Shown here piece by piece: positions 6,183-11,867 of a DNA stretch of 15,317 nt. The first letter of the stretch is position 1, and each line of letters opens with the position of its first letter. Under the pieces are notes generated by a model, which saw only the letters and a list, made by a program, of their open reading frames with translations, did not search any database and was not told the DNA's origin. The DNA is taken from contig LZRQ01000070.1 of NCBI GenBank assembly GCA_002159155.1, forward strand, positions 1-15,317, written 5' to 3'. The stretch is from Firmicutes bacterium ZCTH02-B6 (lineage in GTDB: Bacteria; Bacillota; Limnochordia; Limnochordales; ZCTH02-B6). The position numbers and the translations under genes are program-made.

Positions 6183-7625
6183 ATGCCGCACCGTGGCCTC
6201 GCCGAGCTGAGCGAACCCCTCGCCTGGGCCGAGCCGTACCGGACCAAGATGGTAGAAGCCATCCCCATGACGACGCGGGAAGAGCGAAAGCGGTTCATCG
6301 CCGCCGCCGGCTATAACCCCTTCCGCCTGCGGGCCGATCAGGTGAGCATCGACCTATTGACCGACTCGGGCACCGCGGCCATGAGCGACACCCAGTGGTC
6401 AGCCCTCATGCAGGGCGACGAATCGTATGCTGGCTCCCGCAGCTTTGCGCGCCTGCAGGAGGCGGTGGCGGAGGTGCTCGGTTTCCCGTACGTCCTCCCC
6501 ACCCACCAGGGCCGGGCGGCCGAGAACGTCCTCTTTCACACCCTCGTGCAGCCGGGGCAGATCGTGCCCAATAACATGCACTTTGACACCACCAAGGCCC
6601 ACGTCCACAACCGGCGTGCCCGGCCGGTCAATTTGGTGATACCCGAGGGACGAGACCCGCAGAAACCGCACCCTTTTAAGGGCAACATGGATGTGGACGC
6701 GTTGGAAGCGCTGCTCGAAAAGGAAGGCGCCAACGTCGCCCTCGTCATGCTGACGGTGACCTGCAATAACAACGGCGGCCAGCCGGTTTCCATGGAAAAT
6801 ATCCGCTCGGTCAGTCGCGTCGCCCGGCGCCACGGCGTGCCGCTGTTTTTGGACGCGGCCCGCTTTGCCGAAAACGCTTATTTCATCAAGCAGCGGGAAC
6901 CCGGATACCGTGACGTGCCCTTGTGCGACATCGTGCGGGAAATGATGGGATACGCCGACGGTTGCACCATGAGCGCCAAGAAGGACGGCCTCGTCAACAT
7001 CGGCGGCTTTGTGGCCTTCCGGGACGAGGAGCTGTACCGGCGGGCGTCCCAGTTCGGCATCCTCTATGAAGGGTTTCTCACCTACGGCGGACTGTCGGGG
7101 CGTGACATGGAGGCGCTGGCCGCGGGCTTGCGGGAAGTGCTGGACGAGCATTACCTCGCGGCCCGGACCGGCCAAGTGCGCTACCTGTGGGAGCAGCTGG
7201 ATGCGCTCGGCATCCCGCTGGTGACGCCCGTAGGCGGTCACGGCGTCTACGTGGACGCAGGGCGGTTTTTACCCCACTTCCGCCATGATGACTTTCCCGG
7301 GTGGGCCCTCTCGGTCGCCCTTTACGAGGAAGCCGGCGTGCGGGCGTGCGAGATCGGGACCGTCCTGGCCGGCCGCAATCCGGAAACCGGCGAGCACGAT
7401 TATCCTGAGCAGGAGCTGCTGCGCCTCGCCATCCCTCGCCGCGTCTACAGTTACCGCCACATGGATGTGGTGGCCGAAGGCCTCCGCCGGGTATGGCAGC
7501 GGCGCGAGGAACTGCCCGCCTACCGGTTTGTGTACGAGCCGCCGGTGCTGCGCCACTTCACGGCCACCTTCGCGCCCGAGCCCATCGCGGCTCCCGCGTC
7601 CCGCAGTACCCATCCTGCAGGATGA
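6183..7625 (+). CDS. tnaA: Tryptophanase (tryptophan indole-lyase)
   Basis: This 480-residue PLP enzyme of the beta-eliminating lyase family would split L-tryptophan into indole, pyruvate and ammonia in the cytosol. Family landmarks: IDLLTDSGT, GDESYAGS (Tyr82), PTHQGRAAEN, GGQPVSM, DAARFAENAYFIKQRE (Asp224, Arg227), SAKKD with the PLP lysine at 267, and RLAIPRR (Arg414). Three positions separate tryptophanase from tyrosine phenol-lyase: FDTT has Asp (135) where lyases for tyrosine have Thr; GVRACEIG has Ile (391) where they have Arg; LRHFTA has His (458) where they have Phe. All three favour tryptophanase, although much of the C-terminal half reads like tyrosine phenol-lyase. The ATG at 6183 is chosen: GGAGG at 6166-6170 is 12 bases away, whereas the GTG at 6174 is only 3 from it. 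No tryptophan-containing leader peptide was found. A hairpin terminator follows. Confidence 0.9.
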   Translation: MPHRGLAELSEPLAWAEPYRTKMVEAIPMTTREERKRFIAAAGYNPFRLRADQVSIDLLTDSGTAAMSDTQWSALMQGDESYAGSRSFARLQEAVAEVLGFPYVLPTHQGRAAENVLFHTLVQPGQIVPNNMHFDTTKAHVHNRRARPVNLVIPEGRDPQKPHPFKGNMDVDALEALLEKEGANVALVMLTVTCNNNGGQPVSMENIRSVSRVARRHGVPLFLDAARFAENAYFIKQREPGYRDVPLCDIVREMMGYADGCTMSAKKDGLVNIGGFVAFRDEELYRRASQFGILYEGFLTYGGLSGRDMEALAAGLREVLDEHYLAARTGQVRYLWEQLDALGIPLVTPVGGHGVYVDAGRFLPHFRHDDFPGWALSVALYEEAGVRACEIGTVLAGRNPETGEHDYPEQELLRLAIPRRVYSYRHMDVVAEGLRRVWQRREELPAYRFVYEPPVLRHFTATFAPEPIAAPASRSTHPAG

Positions 7626-7690
7626 GCGCCCGCCGCAGACCTCTCGGCCCTCCGGCCGGGCGGCAGTTGCAGCTCCTGTGACCGCCGACC

Positions 7691-7747
7691 GGCAGCCCGC
7701 GGGTCAGAACGGGCCGCGGCCGGCGGGCTGCCGCGCGTCTTTCTGTT
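7691..7747 (+). terminator. Intrinsic terminator after tnaA
   Basis: A perfect 10-bp inverted repeat (GGCAGCCCGC at 7691-7700, GCGGGCTGCC at 7723-7732) encloses a GC-rich 22-base loop. A T-rich stretch, TCTTTCTGTT (7738-7747), follows. It lies 65 bases after the tnaA stop. Confidence 0.7.
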
Positions 7748-7775
7748 GACGCGGGTGATATCACTTTAATATCAT
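7746..7775 (+). promoter_or_regulatory. SigA-type promoter for the SPFH/RHH operon
   Basis: TTGACG (7746-7751), an 18-base spacer and TATCAT (7770-7775) each match the housekeeping consensus at five of six positions. The segment is clearly more AT-rich than its surroundings. The predicted start is near 7782, giving a leader of ~76 bases before the TTG at 7858. The -35 overlaps the end of the tnaA terminator's T-tract. Confidence 0.65.
7755..7774 (+). promoter_or_regulatory. Candidate operator inside the SPFH/RHH promoter
   Basis: The spacer holds a perfect 10-bp palindrome, GTGATATCAC (7755-7764). A further half-site TATCA (7770-7774) lies exactly 11 bases after the palindrome's own TATCA and overlaps the -10. 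The ribbon-helix-helix protein encoded by the second gene is a natural candidate ligand, but this is inference. Confidence 0.45.
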
Positions 7776-7857
7776 GTAGATAGCAAAGGCAGAAAGACCC
7801 AGCCGCGGGCGGTCTCGGTGGGCTGGCTGCGGCTCGCGGCGAAAGGAGTGGCGTGCA

Positions 7858-8724
7858 TTGATCCGTGAAATGGAATACAAAGCGTTTCCCGGTGTCCCGG
7901 CCATCTTGTTGCTGTTTGCAGCCACGGCCGGCTCCGCTTACGGCATCTACCTGAGCGCACGCGCCGGGAGCGTCGTAGGGATCGTGGTGTCCGCGCTGGC
8001 CGTGGCCTTCTTCGCGCTGCTTTGGGGCGGGCTGTTCCCGGTCAACCCCAATGAGGCCCGGGTGCTGCAGCTGTTCGGTCGCTACCGGGGCACCGTGCGC
8101 GCCCCTGGTCTTTGGTGGGCCAACCCGCTGATGTCCAAGTCCAAGGTTTCCACCCGGATCCGCAACTTCGAGACCAGCAAGCTCAAGGTCAACGACAAGG
8201 ACTCAAACCCTATCGAGATCGCCGCCGTCGTGGTGTGGCGAGTCGTGGACACGGCCGAGGCCCTGTTTGAGGTGGACAATTACGCGGAGTACGTGGAAGT
8301 GCAAAGCGAGGCCGCGCTGCGGGCTTTGGCCACGCACTATCCGTATGACGCCCATGACGAGCAGACGCTGTCTTTGGCCGCCAACGCCGCGGAGATCAAC
8401 GAGCAGCTCAAGGCGGCCGTGCAGGAGCGCTTGAGCAAGGCCGGCGTGGAAGTGCTGGAGGCCCGCATCAGCCACCTGGCCTACGCCCCGGAGATCGCCA
8501 GCGCCATGCTGCAGCGGCAGCAGGCCAATGCGGTCATCGCGGCGCGGCAAAAGATCGTCGAGGGCGCCGTCGGCATGGTGGAGATGGCTTTGGACATGCT
8601 CAAGGAGCGCCACATCGTGGACCTGGACGACGAGCGCAAGGCCCAGATGGTCGGGAACCTGCTGGTGGTGCTGTGCGCGGACCGCAACCCGCAGCCGATC
8701 GTCAACACGGGTTCCCTCTACTAG
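7858..8724 (+). CDS. SPFH/band-7 domain membrane protein
   Basis: This 288-residue protein has two N-terminal hydrophobic segments (residues ~11-30 and ~38-58: PAILLLFAATAGSAYGIYL and VVGIVVSALAVAFFALLWGG). An SPFH (stomatin/prohibitin/flotillin/HflK) domain follows, beginning NPNEARVLQLFGRYRGTVRAPGLWW. Typical SPFH features are the VSTRIRNFETSKLKVNDKD and PIEIAAVVVWRVVDTAEALF strands and the later helix QERLSKAGVEVLEARISHLAY. SPFH proteins form membrane-associated ring scaffolds. The C-terminal helix (ERHIVDLDDERKAQMVGNLLVVL) belongs to a compact bacterial subtype. The start is TTG at 7858, with AGGAG 9 bases upstream; the next ATG (7870) is too far from it. The RHH gene follows after 16 bases, so the two are probably co-transcribed. 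Confidence 0.9.
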   Translation: MIREMEYKAFPGVPAILLLFAATAGSAYGIYLSARAGSVVGIVVSALAVAFFALLWGGLFPVNPNEARVLQLFGRYRGTVRAPGLWWANPLMSKSKVSTRIRNFETSKLKVNDKDSNPIEIAAVVVWRVVDTAEALFEVDNYAEYVEVQSEAALRALATHYPYDAHDEQTLSLAANAAEINEQLKAAVQERLSKAGVEVLEARISHLAYAPEIASAMLQRQQANAVIAARQKIVEGAVGMVEMALDMLKERHIVDLDDERKAQMVGNLLVVLCADRNPQPIVNTGSLY

Positions 8725-8740
8725 ACAGGGGTTGTCATTG

Positions 8741-8950
8741 GTGCCCGGGAGAAAAGCGGTCCTGATCCGCGTGGACCCCAAAGTCCATGCAGCCTTGCAA
8801 AAGTGGGCAGCAGACGAGCTGCGCAGCCTCAACGCGCAGATCGATTTCCTGCTGCGGCAGGCGCTCAAGCGGGCGGGCCGGCTCCCCGCCGGGCTGGACG
8901 AGGAATCCGCCGAAAGCGAGGCGGGCGACGCGGAAAGCGATGCACGTTAG
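8741..8950 (+). CDS. Small ribbon-helix-helix (Arc-like) protein
   Basis: This 69-residue protein has a ribbon-helix-helix fold signature: a short N-terminal strand (KAVLIRVDPKV), helix A (HAALQKWAADEL) and helix B (SLNAQIDFLLRQALKRAGR). An acidic tail (DEESAESEAGDAESDA) follows. Such proteins bind DNA as dimers through the paired strands. The GTG at 8741 has AGGGG 9 bases upstream; an in-frame TTG at 8738 is an alternative. It follows the SPFH gene by 16 bases. My recollection is that similar RHH genes accompany this SPFH subtype in other Gram-positive bacteria; this was not checked here. It could be the operon's repressor. No toxin gene is adjacent, so an antitoxin role is not supported. 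Confidence 0.8.
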   Translation: MPGRKAVLIRVDPKVHAALQKWAADELRSLNAQIDFLLRQALKRAGRLPAGLDEESAESEAGDAESDAR

Positions 8951-8960
8951 GGCAGCGCAC

Positions 8961-8987
8961 CGTCAGGCGGCGATGCGGCGCCTGACG
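8961..8987 (+). terminator. Hairpin after the RHH gene
   Basis: A perfect 9-bp inverted repeat, CGTCAGGCG (8961-8969) and CGCCTGACG (8979-8987), with a 9-base loop. It starts 10 bases after the RHH stop. There is no T-tract after it, so it may be a factor-assisted terminator or an RNA 3' end stabiliser. It could also be a protein-binding dyad. Confidence 0.45.
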
Positions 8988-9019
8988 TCCACCGTCCCGC
9001 GGCGCAGCCCACCCCGTTG

Positions 9020-9028
9020 TGATATGAT
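9020..9028 (+). promoter_or_regulatory. Extended -10 promoter candidate for the ypdA-like gene
   Basis: TGATATGAT at 9020-9028 is an extended -10 element without a clear -35. The predicted start (~9035) falls right before GGAGG (9036-9040), which would give an unusually short leader of ~14 bases before the TTG start at 9049. Confidence 0.4.
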
Positions 9029-9048
9029 CACCGGCGGAGGTGGGTCCG

Positions 9049-10062
9049 TTGTCGGTGAGACCCGGCGGGCCGGAGACGGCCGTTCTGGACTTGATCATCA
9101 TCGGTGGGGGCCCGTGCGGGCTGGCGTGCGCGGTGGCGGCTCGCCGGCACGGGCTTTCCCATTTGGTCCTCGAGAAGGGGCCTTTTCTCAACACCCTGGT
9201 CAGCTTTCCCGAAACGATGACCTTCTTCAGCTCCGCAGAGCGGCTGGAAATCGGCGGCATCCCCTTTGCCCTTCCCCACCTGCGGCCGACCCGCGCCGAA
9301 GGCATCGCCTATTTCCACAAGGTCGCCCAGCGCGAGCAGATCAACCTGCACACCTTTGAACCGGTCGTGGACGTAGCGGGCCAGTTCGGCGGTTTTGCCG
9401 TCACCACGATGGACCGCACCGGCCGGCAGCGGCAGTACAAGAGCCGGGCCGTCGTGATCGCGACGGGGTACTATGACAGCCCCCGCATGCTGGGGGTGCC
9501 CGGGGAAGAGCTGCCCCACGTGCGCCATCACTACGACCGGCCGTACCCGTACTTTGGCCAGCGGGTCGTCATCGTGGGCGGGCGCAACTCCGCCGCGCAG
9601 GTAGCGCTGGAGCTTTTCCGCTACGGCGCCCACGTGACCATCGTGCACCGCGGGCCGTCCATGTCGGACCACGTAAAGCCGTGGATCCGCCCGGAGCTGG
9701 AGGCGCGCCTGCGGGACGGCGAGATCACCGCGTACTTCAACACCCGTGTCGAGCGCATCGAGCCGGACGCGGTGCACCTGGTGCAAAACGGTGGCGACCG
9801 CTTCGCGCTCCCCTGCGACTTTGTGCTGGCCATGACCGGCTATGAGCCGGACCACTCGCTCAAGGTCAAGCTGGGCGTCAAGATCGACCCGGAAACCGGG
9901 GCGCCCGTCTACGACCCCGAGACCATGGAAACCAACGTGCCAGGCGTCTACCTGGCGGGCGTGGCGGCGGGAGGCTATGAACCGAACCACCTGATGATCG
10001 AAAACGGCCGTTTCCACGGCCCCGCCATCGTCCGGCACCTGGCGCCCCGCCTCGGACGCTGA
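9049..10062 (+). CDS. ypdA: YpdA-like flavoprotein, putative bacillithiol disulfide reductase
   Basis: This 337-residue FAD/NAD(P)H oxidoreductase is thioredoxin-reductase-like. The FAD-binding Rossmann motif is DLIIIGGGPCGLACAVAA; it contains the cysteine after GGGP (residue 23) that is conserved in YpdA proteins. The second nucleotide-binding motif is VVIVGGRNSAAQ (~173-184), and ATGYYDSP lies between them. The C-terminal FAD motif is GVYLAGVAAGG. There is no CxxC pair as in true thioredoxin reductase. In S. aureus, YpdA reduces bacillithiol disulfide using NADPH; whether this organism makes bacillithiol cannot be seen here. TTG at 9049 is preferred because GGAGG (9036-9040) lies 8 bases upstream; the GTG at 9040 overlaps it. 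It is convergent with the LysR gene, with a 16-base gap. Confidence 0.85.
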   Translation: MSVRPGGPETAVLDLIIIGGGPCGLACAVAARRHGLSHLVLEKGPFLNTLVSFPETMTFFSSAERLEIGGIPFALPHLRPTRAEGIAYFHKVAQREQINLHTFEPVVDVAGQFGGFAVTTMDRTGRQRQYKSRAVVIATGYYDSPRMLGVPGEELPHVRHHYDRPYPYFGQRVVIVGGRNSAAQVALELFRYGAHVTIVHRGPSMSDHVKPWIRPELEARLRDGEITAYFNTRVERIEPDAVHLVQNGGDRFALPCDFVLAMTGYEPDHSLKVKLGVKIDPETGAPVYDPETMETNVPGVYLAGVAAGGYEPNHLMIENGRFHGPAIVRHLAPRLGR

Positions 10063-10078
10063 GCCTGCGCCTGCGGGG

Positions 10079-10969
10079 CTACGCGCCGTTTTCGGGCCGC
10101 AAGGTCGTGCGCAAGAAATCCCGCAGGGCCTCGGCCGCCCTGGACAAGTAACGGCCGGGATTGTACGCGAGGCCGATGGTGCGTTCCAAGGGCGGATCGC
10201 TGAGCGCCACCGTCTCGATCCCGCCGAAGCGCCGCACGGCGATCTCGGGCACGAGGGCGACGCCCAGGCCGGATTGCACGAAGCGCAGGGCGGTGTCTAC
10301 GTCGGTGCCGCTTACCGCGATGCGGGGCGCAAAACCAGCGTTGGCGCAGGCCGCCAAGGTCAGGCTGCGCAGGTGGTACCCTTCCCGGCAGATGATGAAG
10401 CCTTCCTTGCGCAGCTCCTTGAGGGATACCGACGCCCGCCCGCACAGGCGGTGCCCCGGCGGCAAGGCGACGACGATGCGCTCCTTAAGAAGGGCTTCAA
10501 AAGCTTGACCGTTGATGCTGGGGTCTTCCACCAGCAGCGCGAGGTCGAGGCGTCCCTCATGGAGGCCCCGGGCAAGCCGATCGGAGCCGTCCTCGGTAAT
10601 GATCAGCTCAAGGCCCGGATAAGCAGTAAAAAAGTCATTGATGACGCCCGGCAAGAGGTGACCGCCCAGCGTCGGCGTCGTCCCCAAGCGCACGCGCCCC
10701 CGGCGCAGGCCGCCCCGCTCGGCAAACTCGGCCTGGGCGTCGTCGGCCAAGGCCACCAACTGCCGGGCATACGGCAGCAGCGCCTCTCCGTCAGCTGTCA
10801 GCGCCACGTGCCGGCGGGAGCGCTCAAAGAGGGTGACGCCCAGCTGCTCCTCGAGCGCCCGGGTCTGCTGGCTCAAAGAAGGCTGGCTAATGTGCAAGCT
10901 TTCGGCGGCCCGTGCGAAATGCAGGTGATGGGCCAATGCGAGAAAGTACCGGAGCTGGCGCAGCTCCAC
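10079..10969 (-). CDS. LysR-type transcriptional regulator
   Basis: This 296-residue protein has a standard LysR architecture. The N-terminal winged helix-turn-helix (residues ~1-60) starts ELRQLRYFLALAHHLHFARA, with the family block AAESLHISQPSLSQQTRALE and LGVTLFERSRRHVALTADG. A linker helix and an effector-binding domain follow (RGRVRLGTTPTLGGHLLPG to the C-terminus), including GLGVALVPEIAVR. The GTG at 10969 is chosen because GGAGG sits 9 bases upstream and the length then matches the family; an upstream ATG at 11026 would add 19 atypical residues. It is divergent from sdhCAB and convergent with the ypdA-like gene. The effector and targets are unknown; the dyads at 11006-11033 suggest autoregulation and possibly control of sdh. 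Confidence 0.92.
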   Translation of the reverse strand: MELRQLRYFLALAHHLHFARAAESLHISQPSLSQQTRALEEQLGVTLFERSRRHVALTADGEALLPYARQLVALADDAQAEFAERGGLRRGRVRLGTTPTLGGHLLPGVINDFFTAYPGLELIITEDGSDRLARGLHEGRLDLALLVEDPSINGQAFEALLKERIVVALPPGHRLCGRASVSLKELRKEGFIICREGYHLRSLTLAACANAGFAPRIAVSGTDVDTALRFVQSGLGVALVPEIAVRRFGGIETVALSDPPLERTIGLAYNPGRYLSRAAEALRDFLRTTLRPENGA

Positions 10970-11005
10970 CGGGCGTTCCCTCCACGGTTCGCGTTTTGAT
11001 AGATA

Positions 11006-11033
11006 AAGTGTATCACACTTATGCACGCTAAGT
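11006..11033 (-). promoter_or_regulatory. lysR promoter with two overlapping dyads
   Basis: Dyad 1: AAGTGT-atc-ACACTT (11006-11020), a perfect 6-bp inverted repeat. Dyad 2: ACTTA-N7-TAAGT (11017-11033), which fits the LysR-box pattern T-N11-A. On the minus strand dyad 1 contains TGATACACT (11015-11007), an extended -10 candidate for lysR. The start would be near 11000, giving a leader of ~31 bases that includes the GGAGG site. Confidence 0.5.
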
Positions 11034-11150
11034 ATTGGACCCTATTAAGGAAAGCGTGGTACGCTGTACTTACGGCAGCATGCGTTCCTATGCCATTGTC
11101 CGAATTTTATCTGCGCACTTGAAACGTATGGGCGCGGGGCTGGAGCGATG

Positions 11151-11843
11151 ATGCGCATGGCGAAACCGAAAGGCTGGAACACAACTGTAGGCAAGAAGGT
11201 GATCATGGGGCTCACGGGGCTGTTCCTCGTCCTGTACCTCATTGTTCACCTGGCGGGCAACCTGACGGCGTTTGTTCCCGACGGGGGCCGCACGATGAAT
11301 CTTTACTCCCACACCCTGCACAAGCTTGGCCCCCTCCTCTGGGTCGTCCGCATCCTCTTGTTGCTTGGTTTCATCTATCACATCGTCACCGGTGTCCAGG
11401 TGACGCTGCGCAACCGCGGGGCCCGGGCCAACCGCTATGCCAAGTACGCTTCCAAGGGCGGACCCAGCAAGATGACGCCGGCGTCCCGCTGGATGATCAT
11501 CACCGGCATTTTGATCGCGATCTTCGTCCCGCTGCACGTCAACATGTTCTCGCTGGGCCCCTACTACGAAACCGTCATTAACGGCGAGCCCATGCGGGAC
11601 ATTTACCGGCTCGTGGTGGAGCGGTTCAAGGAGCCAGGGGTCGCCTTTGGATATGCGGCGTTTATGCTTTTCCTTTGCGCGCACTTGATCCACGGCATCT
11701 GGAGCGCTTTCCAGTCCCTGGGCGCCAACGACCGCCGCTGGATGCCGTTCCTGTACGGGCTCGGGACGGTTCTCTCGCTCCTGATCGCCGGCGGTTTCTT
11801 CGTGTTGCCGATTTACACCTACTTCTTCATTCCTCTGCCGTAG
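11151..11843 (+). CDS. sdhC: Succinate dehydrogenase cytochrome b subunit
   Basis: This 230-residue membrane anchor is of the Bacillus-type fused single-subunit form, with five helices (GLTGLFLVLYLIVHLAGNL, VVRILLLLGFIYHIVTG, MIITGILIAIFVPLH, GYAAFMLFLCAHLIHG, LGTVLSLLIAGGFFVLP). Histidines at 33, 77, 129 and 178/181, near helix ends, are candidate axial ligands of two b hemes, as in diheme menaquinone-linked enzymes. The subunit passes electrons from succinate oxidation to quinone in the cytoplasmic membrane. ATGs lie at 11148, 11151 and 11157; GGAG at 11142-11145 is 2, 5 and 11 bases away, so 11151 is preferred. sdhA starts 24 bases after its stop. Confidence 0.92.
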   Translation: MRMAKPKGWNTTVGKKVIMGLTGLFLVLYLIVHLAGNLTAFVPDGGRTMNLYSHTLHKLGPLLWVVRILLLLGFIYHIVTGVQVTLRNRGARANRYAKYASKGGPSKMTPASRWMIITGILIAIFVPLHVNMFSLGPYYETVINGEPMRDIYRLVVERFKEPGVAFGYAAFMLFLCAHLIHGIWSAFQSLGANDRRWMPFLYGLGTVLSLLIAGGFFVLPIYTYFFIPLP

Positions 11844-11867
11844 CCGCGGCAGTGGGGAGGACTGGCC

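Noticed and set aside
6183..7625. Calling this gene tyrosine phenol-lyase
   Set aside because: The Arg and Phe that mark tyrosine phenol-lyases are replaced by Ile and His, and the FDTT motif has the tryptophanase Asp.
8741..8950. Toxin-antitoxin antitoxin
   Set aside because: The ribbon-helix-helix fold is compatible, but no small toxin gene is next to it; the upstream partner is an SPFH protein.
9049..10062. Thioredoxin reductase (trxB)
   Set aside because: The redox-active CxxC pair of thioredoxin reductase is absent, while the YpdA-type cysteine in GGGPCG is present.
10970..11026. LysR start at the ATG at 11026
   Set aside because: The 19 extra residues are not family-like, and the GTG at 10969 has a well-placed GGAGG. 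The extension would also cover the predicted lysR promoter and transcription start.
11035..11065. sdhCAB promoter (TTGGAC, 19 bases, TACGCT)
   Set aside because: Both elements match consensus poorly and the spacing is long; I cannot support a specific sdh promoter.
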